A DNA stretch of 37,044 bases from Oscillospiraceae bacterium (GCA_031260605.1 JAISLF010000026.1:1-37044), one strand, 5' to 3'. Positions 7,595 to 16,492 are shown, numbered from the stretch's first letter. The notes: generated by a model from the sequence alone, not told the origin. Made by a program: numbers and translations.

Positions 7595-10228
7595 ATGCTG
7601 AAGCTGCAAAATTTAGTAAAAACATACGGACAGGGCGATAATCTTGTAACCGCGCTTCGCGGCGTATCGATTAATTTCAGAAAGAGTGAGTTCGTGTCGG
7701 TTCTCGGACCCTCCGGGTGCGGAAAAACAACGCTGCTTAATATAATCGGCGGACTGGATCATTTTACGGACGGAGACCTTGTTATATCAGGACGCTCGAC
7801 AAAAAACTTCCGCGACAAGGACTGGGACGCGTACCGGAACAACTCGATCGGTTTCGTGTTCCAGAACTACAACCTTATCCCGCACCAGTCGGTTATTTCA
7901 AATGTTGAGCTTGCGCTGACGCTGTCGGGCGTTTCGCGTTCTGAAAGACGTGCGCGCGCAAAGCAGGTACTGATTGACGTCGGACTGGAAGACCAAATGC
8001 ACAAAAAGCCGAATCAGCTTTCCGGCGGTCAGGCGCAACGCGTAGCAATTGCGCGGGCGCTGATTAACGACCCGGATATTCTGCTGGCGGATGAGCCGAC
8101 GGGCGCGCTTGACACAGATACAAGCGTATCTGTTATGCAGCTGCTGAAGAATATCGCAAAGGACCGCCTTGTTATTATGGTCACCCACAACCCGGACCTT
8201 GCAAACGAATACTCAACGCGCATTGTGCGCCTGCTTGACGGCAGGTTAATCTCCGACTCAAACCCGCACGAGGGCGAACCGGACGGAGAATCAAAGGTGC
8301 AGTTCCGCCAGACGCATATGAGTATGCTGACGGCATTCGGACTGTCGCTGAAAAACCTTTTGACAAAAAAGACGAGAACGATACTCACAGCCTTTGCCGG
8401 AAGTATCGGAATCATCGGTATTGCGCTTATTCTCGCGCTGTCCTCCGGTCTGCGCGGATATATAGCGAATGTTGAGCGAGACACGCTGTCGTCCTTTCCT
8501 ATTACGATTGAAAAACAGAGCCTTGACACGGCGTCTCTTATGCAGAACTTTATGGGTGAGCAGCGTCAGCAGGAGGAAAATGCCGAAAAGCCGCTTGACA
8601 GGGTTTACGCGCACGCCTTTATGGCAAGAATGATGAAAGCGTTTACAAATCAGGTTAAGCAAAACGACCTGCAGAGCTTCAAGGCATACCTTGAGGCACA
8701 CGAGACCGAGCTTGAGGAGATTACAACCGCGATTTCCTATACATACGACGTCCCGATTAACCTGTACAGCTTTATGCCGGACGGAAAGCTGAATCAGGTC
8801 AATCCGTCACAGATGATGAAGGTGTTTTACGGCGACCAGGCGTCAGGTATGGGGTCGGGCGGTATGATGTCGGGTATGATGGGCAACCAGGATTTGTGGC
8901 AGCAGCTTATTCCGAACGAGGAATACCTCAGGACGCAGTATGACGTTCTTTCCGGAAAAATGCCGGAGGCATACAATGAGGCAATCCTTGTTGTTGACGA
9001 GAAGAACTCAATTGCCGACCTTATGCTGTACGCCCTCGGACTGAAAGGCGAGGACGACCTTGCCGCACTGCGGGACGCAATGTTAAAGGGCGAGGGCGAG
9101 GTTGACGCTGAAAACACCGAGCTTGCCTACAGTGATATTATCGGACTGGAGTTCTCGCTTGTGCTGCCTGTCGATTTGTATGAGCAGACGGAGGGCGTCT
9201 GGCAGTATCGCGGCGACGACGCGGCATACGTTGCACAGACCGCGCAGACAGCCGCGAAAATAAAGATTGTCGGCATAGTCCGCCCGTCCGAGGAAGCCGC
9301 CGCCGTTGCGAACCAAACGTATATCGGCTACACCGCCGCGCTTTCGGATTACATAATAAGCTACACAAAGGATGCGCAAATCGTCAAAGAGCAGCTTGCG
9401 GCTCCGGAAACGGACGTTTTGACCGGGATTGACTTTGACAAAAATACAGCGCCGGAGTTCAAGTCATTAGACGAGTTTGCCGCGTTTGTCTCACTGCTGC
9501 CGGAAGCGGAGCAGCAGCAACTTCTCGCGGTTATCACGCAGCTTGAGCAGGCGGGAATGGCGGACGAGCAAAAGCTTTCCGCAATTAATATGATGATGAG
9601 CCAGGCGACGACGACCGCCACCTACGAGGGCAACCTTGAGGCTTTCGGCGTTGTCGAAGCGGACAAGCCTGCTTCGATAAACATCTACCCGTCAAGCTTT
9701 GAAAACAAGGACGCGGTAATCGACTTTATAAAAGAGTACAACAAGGACAGGGAAGAGGGAACAGAGCTTGTTTTCACCGACTATGTCGGGCTTCTGATGT
9801 CGTCCATCACTACGGTTATCAACGCAATCAGTTATATTCTAATCGCGTTTGTGTCAATCTCGCTTGTTGTATCCTCAATTATGATTGGGATAATAACCTA
9901 CATCAGCGTGCTGGAAAGAACGCGCGAAATCGGCGTTCTGCGTGCAATGGGAGCTTCTAAAAAGGATATTTCACGCGTGTTTAACGCCGAGACAATAACA
10001 GTCGGTTTCACTGCGGGACTGTTGGGGGTGCTGGTAACGGCGCTGCTGTGTATTCCCGCAAACATAATAATAGAGCGCCTGACGGACATATCGGGAGTCG
10101 CGAGTCTGCCTGCTGTCGGCGCGGTTGCGCTGATATTAATCAGCACGGTGCTGACGCTTCTTGCAGGACTGATTCCGTCCGGCGTCGCGGCGAGAAAAGA
10201 CCCGGTGGTGGCGCTGAGAACGGAGTAA
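7595..10228 (+). CDS. ABC transporter, ATPase fused to FtsX/MacB-type permease
   Basis: An 877-residue fusion. The N-terminal half-transporter ATPase (about 1-230) has Walker A LGPSGCGKTT, signature LSGGQAQRVAIARA and Walker B ILLADEPTGALD. After a linker come a transmembrane helix (about 270-295), a large extracytoplasmic domain of about 450 residues with a Met/Gly-rich segment, and three C-terminal helices of the FtsX type with ERTREIGVLRAMGAS. The MacB/LolD class exports peptides or lipoproteins or drives envelope processes; the substrate is not evident. The start is placed at the ATG preceded by TGAGG, giving MLKLQNLVKTYG; an upstream in-frame ATG at 7553 lacks a good site. No histidine kinase or response regulator is adjacent. 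A strong terminator follows. Confidence 0.92.
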   Translation: MLKLQNLVKTYGQGDNLVTALRGVSINFRKSEFVSVLGPSGCGKTTLLNIIGGLDHFTDGDLVISGRSTKNFRDKDWDAYRNNSIGFVFQNYNLIPHQSVISNVELALTLSGVSRSERRARAKQVLIDVGLEDQMHKKPNQLSGGQAQRVAIARALINDPDILLADEPTGALDTDTSVSVMQLLKNIAKDRLVIMVTHNPDLANEYSTRIVRLLDGRLISDSNPHEGEPDGESKVQFRQTHMSMLTAFGLSLKNLLTKKTRTILTAFAGSIGIIGIALILALSSGLRGYIANVERDTLSSFPITIEKQSLDTASLMQNFMGEQRQQEENAEKPLDRVYAHAFMARMMKAFTNQVKQNDLQSFKAYLEAHETELEEITTAISYTYDVPINLYSFMPDGKLNQVNPSQMMKVFYGDQASGMGSGGMMSGMMGNQDLWQQLIPNEEYLRTQYDVLSGKMPEAYNEAILVVDEKNSIADLMLYALGLKGEDDLAALRDAMLKGEGEVDAENTELAYSDIIGLEFSLVLPVDLYEQTEGVWQYRGDDAAYVAQTAQTAAKIKIVGIVRPSEEAAAVANQTYIGYTAALSDYIISYTKDAQIVKEQLAAPETDVLTGIDFDKNTAPEFKSLDEFAAFVSLLPEAEQQQLLAVITQLEQAGMADEQKLSAINMMMSQATTTATYEGNLEAFGVVEADKPASINIYPSSFENKDAVIDFIKEYNKDREEGTELVFTDYVGLLMSSITTVINAISYILIAFVSISLVVSSIMIGIITYISVLERTREIGVLRAMGASKKDISRVFNAETITVGFTAGLLGVLVTALLCIPANIIIERLTDISGVASLPAVGAVALILISTVLTLLAGLIPSGVAARKDPVVALRTE

Positions 10229-10257
10229 CCGGAGTTAGAATTTACTGCGGCTACGAT

Positions 10258-10304
10258 AAAACCCCGCACAGATAGCATTGCTCTTTCTGTGCGGGGTTTT
10301 TGTT
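10258..10304. terminator. Bidirectional terminator between ABC transporter and folC
   Basis: ACCCCGCACAGA and TTCTGTGCGGGGT form a long stem flanked by an A-run on the left and TTTTTGTTTT on the right. It lies between convergent genes and should serve the ABC gene well and folC to some degree. Confidence 0.85.
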
Positions 10305-10355
10305 TTGATTTTTTGCTTGCCTCGTCGGAACAAACACCTTTTAGCGTTGTCCGGA

Positions 10356-11687
10356 CTAAGCGCCCTGCTTTTCCGGCACTCTAAGCGCAGCCTTGCAGGC
10401 CTTGCGGATATCCCCCGACATATACAGGCTGCCCAGCGCGAACACGCGCCCGTTTTGCCCTGCCTTCTCAATCGCAAGCCTAACGCCGCCGGGGATTCCG
10501 GCGCGCGCGTACACATCCACCTTGCGGCCGCTTTGCTTTGTTAGCCACCGGAACACCGTCGCCAGTGATTTTGCCCGAAGCGCGCGCTCTGACGGCGGCT
10601 CAACGCATACGAACACATCCGCGAGGTCATGCAAAAGTCTTGCAATCTCGCCGAAGTCCTTGTCGGCAAGAACGCCGATTAAAATAACAGTTTTTCCGGC
10701 GGGTCTGCCAAGCGCCAGAATACTGCTGCGCACGGCGGCCGCGCCTTGCGGGTTATGCGCGCCGTCAAGCACAAAAAGCGGGCTTTCAGACAGCCGCTCG
10801 AAGCGCCCCGGCCAGTACGCGCCGCGAACTCCGCGCACAATTGCGTCGCCCGACACGGTAAACCGTCCGGAAGCCGTCAGCCGCTCAATTGCGGTTATCG
10901 CGGTCAGCATATTATACGGCTGAAATGAGCCTGCAAGCGACAGCGTCATCTCCCCGTACGGCTCAACCGTCACGCGGCTGCCGAACACATCAGACTGCGC
11001 GACCTGCAGCCGCGACCTGTCAGCAACGTACAGCTCCGCGATTCCCGCGCATTTTTTGCGTATTACGGCTTCTGCCTGAGCGTCGTCTCCGTAAAACACG
11101 ACCTGCGACAGGCTGCCCGTTCCCGGCTTGATTATCCCTGCCTTGGCACTGGCTATTTCGGCAATTGTTCCGCCAAGCTCCGCCGTGTGGTCAAGCCCGA
11201 TTGCGGTTATAACCGCAACCTCCGGCGCGGGGATTATGTTTGTTGAGTCAAGCTCGCCGCCGAGTCCGACCTCAAGGATTACAATGTCGCACTCTTCCTG
11301 TGCGAAATACTTCAGCGCAAGGCAAGTGAAAATCTCGAATTCCGTCGGCGTATCCCTGACAGATTCGATAGCGCTTTTGTTGTCGGCGATAAGCTTCAGC
11401 AAGTCGTCGTCCGAAATGTCCTCCTTGCCGACGCGAATGCGCTCGTTTGAGCGCACAAGATGCGGCGAGGTGAAAAGCCCTGTTTTATAGCCCGCCTCCG
11501 TCAGTATACTCTCGAGTATACTGCAAACGGAGCCTTTGCCGTTCGTTCCCGCGACGTGGATAAACGGCAGAGTCTTTTGCGGGTCGCCGAGCTTTGAGAG
11601 TAGCTCTTCTGTACGGTCAAGTCCGGGCTTTGAGCCGTAAAAGGCGGCGGACGTGATATAGCTGAGAGCTTCGTCAATGGTGTTCAT
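10356..11687 (-). CDS. folC: Folylpolyglutamate synthase / dihydrofolate synthase
   Basis: ATP-dependent Mur-ligase-like enzyme that adds glutamate to folates and, in bifunctional members, to dihydropteroate. The 443-residue length is normal. Visible motifs are the P-loop HVAGTNGKGSV (44-54), the folate/Mg region FTSPHLVRSNERIRV and the C-terminal DGAHNPQGA. The start lies 5 nt after the folT stop and lacks its own strong Shine-Dalgarno, so translational coupling to folT is likely. Both genes would be under the THF riboswitch. Pairing with a folate importer suggests salvage and retention of folate, since polyglutamylation traps it in the cell. Whether it also acts as dihydrofolate synthase cannot be told from sequence. 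Confidence 0.95.
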   Translation of the reverse strand: MNTIDEALSYITSAAFYGSKPGLDRTEELLSKLGDPQKTLPFIHVAGTNGKGSVCSILESILTEAGYKTGLFTSPHLVRSNERIRVGKEDISDDDLLKLIADNKSAIESVRDTPTEFEIFTCLALKYFAQEECDIVILEVGLGGELDSTNIIPAPEVAVITAIGLDHTAELGGTIAEIASAKAGIIKPGTGSLSQVVFYGDDAQAEAVIRKKCAGIAELYVADRSRLQVAQSDVFGSRVTVEPYGEMTLSLAGSFQPYNMLTAITAIERLTASGRFTVSGDAIVRGVRGAYWPGRFERLSESPLFVLDGAHNPQGAAAVRSSILALGRPAGKTVILIGVLADKDFGEIARLLHDLADVFVCVEPPSERALRAKSLATVFRWLTKQSGRKVDVYARAGIPGGVRLAIEKAGQNGRVFALGSLYMSGDIRKACKAALRVPEKQGA

Positions 11688-11692
11688 AGGAG

Positions 11693-12277
11693 TTAGTTTG
11701 AATCCGCCTTGCTTTTGACCTTAGGTACAATTCCGAGTACATTAAACACGCGGGACTGAATCAAAAGGTAGATAATTGCGGTGCAGATACCGAAGGTGAT
11801 TAGGTAAGTCAGCGCGCGTGTCGCCGCGACAGGCCAAAAGCCCGCCGAAAAAAGAGGCGGCGCGTATCCGAGCTTGGACAGAATCACCGTTGTATACACG
11901 AGTGAGCCGAACAGGTACGGCGGAAAGCAGGCGGCGGCAATACCGATCGGATTTTTCTGGTTGCGCCAGGCAATTTGCCGCAGCAGGCCGGGCAGAACGC
12001 CCATAAGTATCGGCGTTACGCAAAACAGCGGGTTGTACGGCGCGTTTCCGAGAGTCAGCGCACCGATGAGGTCGCCCGTAAAGCCGACGATTGCCCCCGG
12101 GATAGGTCCGAAGAGCAGCCCGGAGAGCAGCAGCGGAAGCGTGCCGATACCGACGCGGTAAGGTCCCGCATTAAACGCGACGAGACGGTCGAGTACGACA
12201 TTGAGCGCTGTCAGCATTGCGAGAACGCATATTGTCGTGGCTGTGAATCTTCTGTTTTTGAAAAGCTGGTTAGACAT
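11693..12277 (-). CDS. folT: Folate ECF transporter S component FolT
   Basis: Membrane substrate-binding subunit of an energy-coupling-factor transporter. It would work with a shared EcfA/A'/T module, which is not in this window. The 194-residue protein has about six hydrophobic segments. It shows the family's pattern near the N-terminus, with VLDRL and an RVGIGTLPLLLSGLLFGP stretch, followed by GAIVGFTGDLIG. Assignment to folate rather than another vitamin rests on the downstream folC and the upstream THF riboswitch. GGAGGACTT precedes the ATG and can be masked by upstream sequence (12282-12330). Confidence 0.93.
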   Translation of the reverse strand: MSNQLFKNRRFTATTICVLAMLTALNVVLDRLVAFNAGPYRVGIGTLPLLLSGLLFGPIPGAIVGFTGDLIGALTLGNAPYNPLFCVTPILMGVLPGLLRQIAWRNQKNPIGIAAACFPPYLFGSLVYTTVILSKLGYAPPLFSAGFWPVAATRALTYLITFGICTAIIYLLIQSRVFNVLGIVPKVKSKADSN

Positions 12278-12281
12278 AAAA

Positions 12282-12330
12282 AAGTCCTCCGTGAAAATTA
12301 GCGGCCTTATGCCGCAAATTCAGGAGGCTT
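12282..12330 (-). promoter_or_regulatory. Shine-Dalgarno-masking hairpin before folT
   Basis: On the minus strand AAGCCTCC (12323-12330) can pair with the folT ribosome binding site GGAGGACTT (12282-12290), leaving one bulged A. An inner GCGGC/GCCGC hairpin (12301-12315) helps close the loop. This looks like the translational output of the riboswitch. No clear intrinsic terminator is present between aptamer and gene. Confidence 0.65.
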
Positions 12331-12450
12331 CCTGTATTGATTTCGTTTCGGACTTACGTTATTGCTTGTTTCTTGCCGGTGTGCAAAGATTGCAAAAGCA
12401 GCGCGCGTCGACAGAATAAGCAGCGCAGTGCCGGGTACGAGACCGTGCGG

Positions 12451-12555
12451 CAACGGGTGCGGGTACGTGTCGCAGCAAAAAGACGTTAACAAATACTTTC
12501 GTCCGTCGGCAACTCCCCATCCGGCGGCACTTAACGCGCGTACCCTACTTCGCTG
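12451..12555 (-). promoter_or_regulatory. THF (tetrahydrofolate) riboswitch aptamer
   Basis: The minus strand shows the class hallmarks in order. P1 5' arm is CAGCG (12551-12555) and J1/2 is AAGTA. P2 is GGGTACG (12539-12545) with CGTACCC (12461-12467). Next come the conserved GCGTTAAGTG (12528-12537) and P3 CCGCCGG with CCGACGG around ATGGGGAGTTG. J2/1 GCACC and the P1 3' arm CGTTG (12451-12455) close the fold. Tetrahydrofolate binding represses folate transport and biosynthesis genes in this class, which fits folT-folC downstream. A second CGTACCC at 12433-12439 could compete for the P2 5' arm and provide the switch. Confidence 0.88.
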
Positions 12556-12562
12556 TAAGATA

Positions 12563-12591
12563 AAAATAGCACGAAGAAAGGCGTTTGTCAA
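12563..12591 (-). promoter_or_regulatory. Sigma-A promoter for the riboswitch-folT-folC transcript
   Basis: TTGACA (12586-12591), a 17-nt spacer and TATTTT (12563-12568) on the minus strand place the transcription start right before the aptamer. Confidence 0.85.
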
Positions 12592-12727
12592 GTAGTAAAT
12601 TGAAAAAATTATTTTTTATTTTAGTGTTTGGTTTCGGGAGGGCGGGGGAGGGTATGTAAAAGCGGGGTTTTTGTCTGTGGAAACGAAGTTTTGGGGGGTG
12701 GTGCTCGGATTGTTGTGTCGGACGTAG

Positions 12728-12805
12728 GGGCGGCAATCTGCCGCCCGTCGCCTATGGCTGATTTTTCTTGGGGAACACCGTAGGGGCGACCGTCCTCGGT
12801 CGCCC
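12728..12805 (+). repeat. Two short GTAGGGGCG hairpins
   Basis: Two GTAGGGGCG-type units. The first (12728-12746) pairs GGGCGGCA with TGCCGCCC. The second (12784-12805) pairs GGGCGACC with GGTCGCCC. Related units (GGGACG/CGTCCC) occur inside the larger repeat at 13320-13341 and, inverted, at 36612-36633. They resemble small palindromic repeats known from many bacterial genomes. The surrounding 12601-12938 has no supportable gene. From about 12830 it shares a left-flank module with 35945-36020. Confidence 0.7.
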
Positions 12806-12921
12806 GCTGTTTTTTGGATTCGCCACTTTGTTTTGCTTTTACTTGGGTGCAAGCGTGTTGTCTGCGGCGCAGGGTGCGGTGTTTGTAATTGCGGCGAAGC
12901 TTCGCCTCGCCGCGCAGCTAA

Positions 12922-13685
12922 GCGCCTACGCGGCGGGCGGTTACTTTTTCCGCTTCGCCGGAAAAAGTAACCAAAAAGGGGCGACTTCTTTAGAAGAAGC
13001 AATCTTTTTTCTATACGGGAACTCAGTAGCGACAATACGGAGTGTGCCTATCCCCGCGACGTATTGCGGCGGTATTGGCGAACGCTTCCGCTGCGCCGCA
13101 CACAGGGGCGAAGCCTGTCGCGGGGTTGGGTGTCTGGGGTAAGGCTGCAAGTTGCCGCGAACTGCCGTCGGGTGCCAACCGGAAGGACTCTGCTGCTACG
13201 ATTGCTGCCGTGTATTGTGCGGCAATGCGGTGCGTGTCCCGACGCGGCAGAGATTGGTGTGGCGGTGTGCGTAACTTACGGTTCAAGGCAATCCCCCGTT
13301 ACCACAACAATCTCCGTAGGGGACGGCGTCCTCAACGTCCCTTGTTTGGTTTGCCGCAGACGTTTGCGTCGTACCACTGCACCCTGCTATATGGGTGCGT
13401 CGGGTGCCCTCGTCTACCTCCGCGCTTTGCGCGTCGGGACACGCGGGACATTGCCCGCCGCAACAGCGCAGGGCGCGGTGCGGGTTGGCTTCGCCAAATT
13501 CTGGTTGCCACCCGCCGCACTTACCTCTGGCACATAGGGCGCAAGCCTGTCACTCGGCAATTCTGTCAGGGTTCGGACGCACGGACACGTACACTTGCCG
13601 CACCGCAACCCGCCTAAGCCCAAAAGCGGCTTCTTTGGTTCCTTTCTTGCCAAGACAAGAAAGGAACCGCCCGCCGCGCAGGCGC
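12922..13685 (+). repeat. TIR-flanked modular repeat, full copy 1
   Basis: Bounded by GCGCCTACGCGGCGGGC (12922-12938) and its inverted match GCCCGCCGCGCAGGCGC (13669-13685), identical at 16 of 17 positions. Just inside each terminus is a palindrome: GGTTACTTTTTCCG type at 12939-12972 and GGTTCCTTTCTTG type at 13637-13668. The ~660-bp core matches the reverse complement of 36316-36980 closely. Frames open on both strands are rich in Arg, Pro and Cys, and small indels move the matching peptide from one frame to another between copies. I read it as a non-coding mobile or structural element. No transposase is present. Confidence 0.8.
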
Positions 13686-13930
13686 TCTGCTGTGCGGCGC
13701 GGCGAAGCTTCGCCCTACTTACAAACTCAGCAACCCCGGCGCACGGCAGCACGCACCTACATCAAACAACAAGCCCTGCTAAAACGTAAAACCGCCCATC
13801 GGCTCCCTCACGAACCAAGCCAAGCAAGGAACCGCCCACCGCGCAGGCGCTCAGCAGCGCGGCGAGGCGCAGCTTCGCCGCAATTACAAACACCGCAACC
13901 ACGGCGCACGGCAGCACGCATCAGAACAAG
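13663..13930 (+). repeat. Tandem module (165-bp period) after repeat copy 1
   Basis: Starting with GGAACCGCCC at 13663 and 13828, two units share, in order, a GCGCAGGCGCTC block, a GGCGAAGCTTCGCC-like palindrome, a TTACAAAC(T/A)C box and a GGCGCACGGCAGCACGCA block. The same boxes, inverted, form the 114-116-bp tandem at 35991-36245. The stretch ends next to the stop of the DUF2344 gene. Confidence 0.7.
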
Positions 13931-13973
13931 CAGCAGAACCACCCACCAGTCCTTAAATCCAACAAAACCGCCC

Positions 13974-14597
13974 CTATGCCCACCCCTCAAAATCTGCCGT
14001 CCGCAGCGACACCCTCCGGTATTCCGCCCTTGCATACCCAAGCACCTGCCTGAGCAGCTCCGGGTTAAAGGACGGCTCCTGTGCCGAAATAAACAGCCGC
14101 AGTGTCTGCGAGCCGTCTGCGTTTGCCGAAAGCTCCGGCTGCCGCACGCATTCTGACAGGGTTAGCTGCAGCTCGCCTTTTTTTGTCTTTTTGGTAATGG
14201 TTGCGCCGGAGCCGCAGAGCGCCGCAAGATCCGGCGATTGCGTCAGTCCGTACAGTGTGCCGGTGACCTCGACCCACTTTATAGCGGAAATCTTTCCAAG
14301 CGCAAGCCGCGCGTCCGTAATCCGAATGCCGTGCGGACAAAACGGGGTTAGCCGCCCCGGCAGCTCCTTTAGGTTGAGCGCCGACTCTGACTCAAAGTCC
14401 AGAACCTCGCACAGGCTGCTCTGTCCGACGGAGAGCGGCAGGACGACCGACATAATCGGGTGCGGATTAAAGCCCTGCGAGTATTTCACAGGAATATCCG
14501 CGCGGCGAAATATGCGTTGAAGCGTGCGCATTGTGTCAAGGTGTGAGATAAAAACGGCTGTGTCTGTTTTCTCGAAAATCAGGCGGTATTTAAGCAT
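13974..14597 (-). CDS. TIGR03936-type (DUF2344) radical-SAM-associated protein
   Basis: A 207-residue protein starting MLKYRLIFEKTDTAVFISHLD, with the family patterns RTLQRIFRRADIPVKYSQGF and NPHPIMSVVLPLSVG. The family is found next to, or fused with, the B12-binding radical SAM protein encoded directly upstream; its biochemical role is not established as far as I know. The start chosen follows a strong AGGAGGTG site, and the first 8 nt overlap the end of the upstream gene, so the two are translationally coupled. The protein appears complete. Its stop abuts the repeat region. Confidence 0.9.
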   Translation of the reverse strand: MLKYRLIFEKTDTAVFISHLDTMRTLQRIFRRADIPVKYSQGFNPHPIMSVVLPLSVGQSSLCEVLDFESESALNLKELPGRLTPFCPHGIRITDARLALGKISAIKWVEVTGTLYGLTQSPDLAALCGSGATITKKTKKGELQLTLSECVRQPELSANADGSQTLRLFISAQEPSFNPELLRQVLGYARAEYRRVSLRTADFEGWA

Positions 14598-16455
14598 TTG
14601 CGGCACCTCCTGCGGTGATTTTCGGACAGACACTGTTCTCGGCGCACAGCTCAGCCGCGCCGCACGCTGAGCAGCTCTCGCGGCAGTTCGGCGTTGTCGC
14701 CGCAGTCTCGGCGCGGACAGCTTCTTTCAGCAAAAACGACGCGTCAACGCCGATTGAGATTGTTTGCCAAGGCAGAATTTCGTCTTTGCCGCGCTGACGT
14801 TCGGTGTAAAAGCTAAGCTCAAGCCCGCTGTCCGTCATCGCATTTTGCCACCGCTCAAAGGAGAAATTCTCCGACCACCCCTCAAGGTTGCCGCCATCAC
14901 GCCAGACGCGCTCAAGCACGGGCGAAAGCCGCCTGTCTCCGCGCGCAAGGAGCGCCTCAATCACGGAGTTTTCCGCGTCGTGCCAGTTGTAGACAACGTT
15001 TTTGATGTGCAGCTCCTCGCGCAAAAGGGAGACGCGGCGCATATATTCCTCAGGCGTGATTTGTCCCGCCCACTGAAAAGCGGTGTGCGGCTTCGGGACA
15101 AAAAATGAGGTTGAGACTGTGATTCTCGGCGGACGCTTTTTGTCTGTGGCGGCGGATTTCCACGTCCAATAGATCTTGCGCGTCAGCTCCGCGATTGCAA
15201 GCACGTCCTCGTCCGTCTCGCCGGGCAGCCCGAGCATAAAGTACAGCTTGACGGTGTTCCACCCGCCTGAAAACGCGGAGGACAAGCCGTTCAAAATGTC
15301 CTCCTCCGTGATTTTTTTGTTGATAACGTCGCGCAAACGCTGACTTCCCGCCTCGGGCGCAAAGGTAAGCCCCGGTTTGCGCAAGCCGAGAGCGCGGCGC
15401 ATAAGCTCAAGCGAAAATCTGTCTACCCGAAGTGAGGGCAGACTAAGAGACGCACCTTTTTGCGACAGCTCAGGCAAAAGTCCGTCGCAGAGGGCGGCAA
15501 GCTCCGTGTAGTCGGAGGACGACAGACTGAGCAGTCCAAGCTCCTCGCACCCGGAGTGTGCGATTGCTGCCTTGCCCTGTCGTATCAGCGTTTTTGCGGA
15601 CTTTTCGCGCAGGGGGCGGTAGGCATAGCCCGCCTGGCAGAACCGGCAGCCGTGAATGCACCCGCGAAACAGCTCGACCGACACGCGGTCGTGCGTGATT
15701 TCGGTGGACGGCACCGGCGAAGCCGTCGGAAAATACGCGCTGTCAAAATCCCGGACAATGCGCTTTGTAACGGTTGCCGGTGCGTCGTCCCTCGGAGAGA
15801 TTGCCGCAACTGTGCCGTTTGCATTATAGGCAGTCTCGTACCGAGACGGCACATACACGCCGGGAATTTTCGCTGCCTCAAGCAAAAACGCGGACTTGCT
15901 ACCGCCGGCGTTTCTGTGCCGCTCCAGCAGGCGGTAGACCTCGGTGTTGACCTCCTCGCCCTCGCCGATAATAAACAAATCAAAAAAATCGGCAATCGGC
16001 TCCGGATTGTAGCAGCACACGCCGCCGCCAACAACAAGCGGAGTCAGGCTGTCCCGCTGCTCGGAGTACAGCGGCAGCCCGGCGAGGTGCAGCATATCAA
16101 GTACCGTTGTAAAGCACATCTCGTAGCCGAGAGAAAATGCCGCGATGTCGCATTCTGAGACAGGCGTTTTTGTCTCAAGCGTGTACAGAGGAACGCCGTT
16201 TTTGGTCATCTGCTCGCGAAAATCCTTATCGGGAGCGAACACGCGCTCAACAGCTATGCCGTCCTCCGCGTTGCCGGAGCCGTAAAGTATGCGGCAACCG
16301 AGGTTTGACATACCGATTTCGTACAAATCGGGAAAGCACAGAGCGACGCGCAGTGCGGCGCCGGGCTTGACGGTTTCGCCGTATTCGCCGCCGGTGTACC
16401 GCGCCGGCTTTTGAACAAGGGGAAGAATTTCATTTAGTATCGTTGTATCAATCAT
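14590..16455 (-). CDS. TIGR03960-type B12-binding-domain radical SAM protein
   Basis: A 621-residue protein starting MIDTTILNEILPLVQKPARY. An N-terminal cobalamin-binding-like (Rossmann) domain precedes the radical SAM core, whose cluster motif CIHGCRFC is seen in RGCIHGCRFCQAGYAYRP. The SAM/TIM-barrel core continues with FAPEAGSQRLRDVINK. The C-terminal end has a Cys-rich cluster (CRESCSACGAAELC). The reaction is unknown. An in-frame extension of 69 codons upstream starts inside the three-hairpin repeat. I prefer the internal ATG because family homology begins there and a promoter lies immediately before it. Confidence 0.9.
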   Translation of the reverse strand: MIDTTILNEILPLVQKPARYTGGEYGETVKPGAALRVALCFPDLYEIGMSNLGCRILYGSGNAEDGIAVERVFAPDKDFREQMTKNGVPLYTLETKTPVSECDIAAFSLGYEMCFTTVLDMLHLAGLPLYSEQRDSLTPLVVGGGVCCYNPEPIADFFDLFIIGEGEEVNTEVYRLLERHRNAGGSKSAFLLEAAKIPGVYVPSRYETAYNANGTVAAISPRDDAPATVTKRIVRDFDSAYFPTASPVPSTEITHDRVSVELFRGCIHGCRFCQAGYAYRPLREKSAKTLIRQGKAAIAHSGCEELGLLSLSSSDYTELAALCDGLLPELSQKGASLSLPSLRVDRFSLELMRRALGLRKPGLTFAPEAGSQRLRDVINKKITEEDILNGLSSAFSGGWNTVKLYFMLGLPGETDEDVLAIAELTRKIYWTWKSAATDKKRPPRITVSTSFFVPKPHTAFQWAGQITPEEYMRRVSLLREELHIKNVVYNWHDAENSVIEALLARGDRRLSPVLERVWRDGGNLEGWSENFSFERWQNAMTDSGLELSFYTERQRGKDEILPWQTISIGVDASFLLKEAVRAETAATTPNCRESCSACGAAELCAENSVCPKITAGGAANA

Positions 16456-16463
16456 ATGTGTAA

Positions 16464-16492
16464 ATAATACTACATTAACGCCGTTTTTGCAA
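16464..16492 (-). promoter_or_regulatory. Sigma-A-like promoter giving a near-leaderless radical SAM mRNA
   Basis: TTGCAA (16487-16492), a 17-nt spacer and TATTAT (16464-16469) on the minus strand. The -10 ends 8 nt before the ATG at 16455, so transcription would start within a few bases of the start codon. There is no Shine-Dalgarno. Confidence 0.65.

Noticed and set aside
12301-12330. Possible intrinsic terminator as the riboswitch output
   Set aside because: The GCGGC/GCCGC stem is only 5 bp and is followed by TAATTTTC rather than a T-run. Shine-Dalgarno masking explains the region better.
13042-13617. 191-codon plus-strand frame in the first repeat region
   Set aside because: It lies within the repeat, is rich in Arg/Cys/Pro, lacks a ribosome binding site, and its counterpart at 36054-36926 switches frame. 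It is treated as non-coding.
13395-14156. 253-codon plus-strand frame
   Set aside because: It spans the repeat, the tandem module and the antisense of the DUF2344 gene. Composition is Arg/Pro-rich and there is no family resemblance.
15460-16158. 232-codon frame opposite the radical SAM gene
   Set aside because: It is an antisense shadow of a well-supported gene, with no ribosome binding site or recognisable domain.
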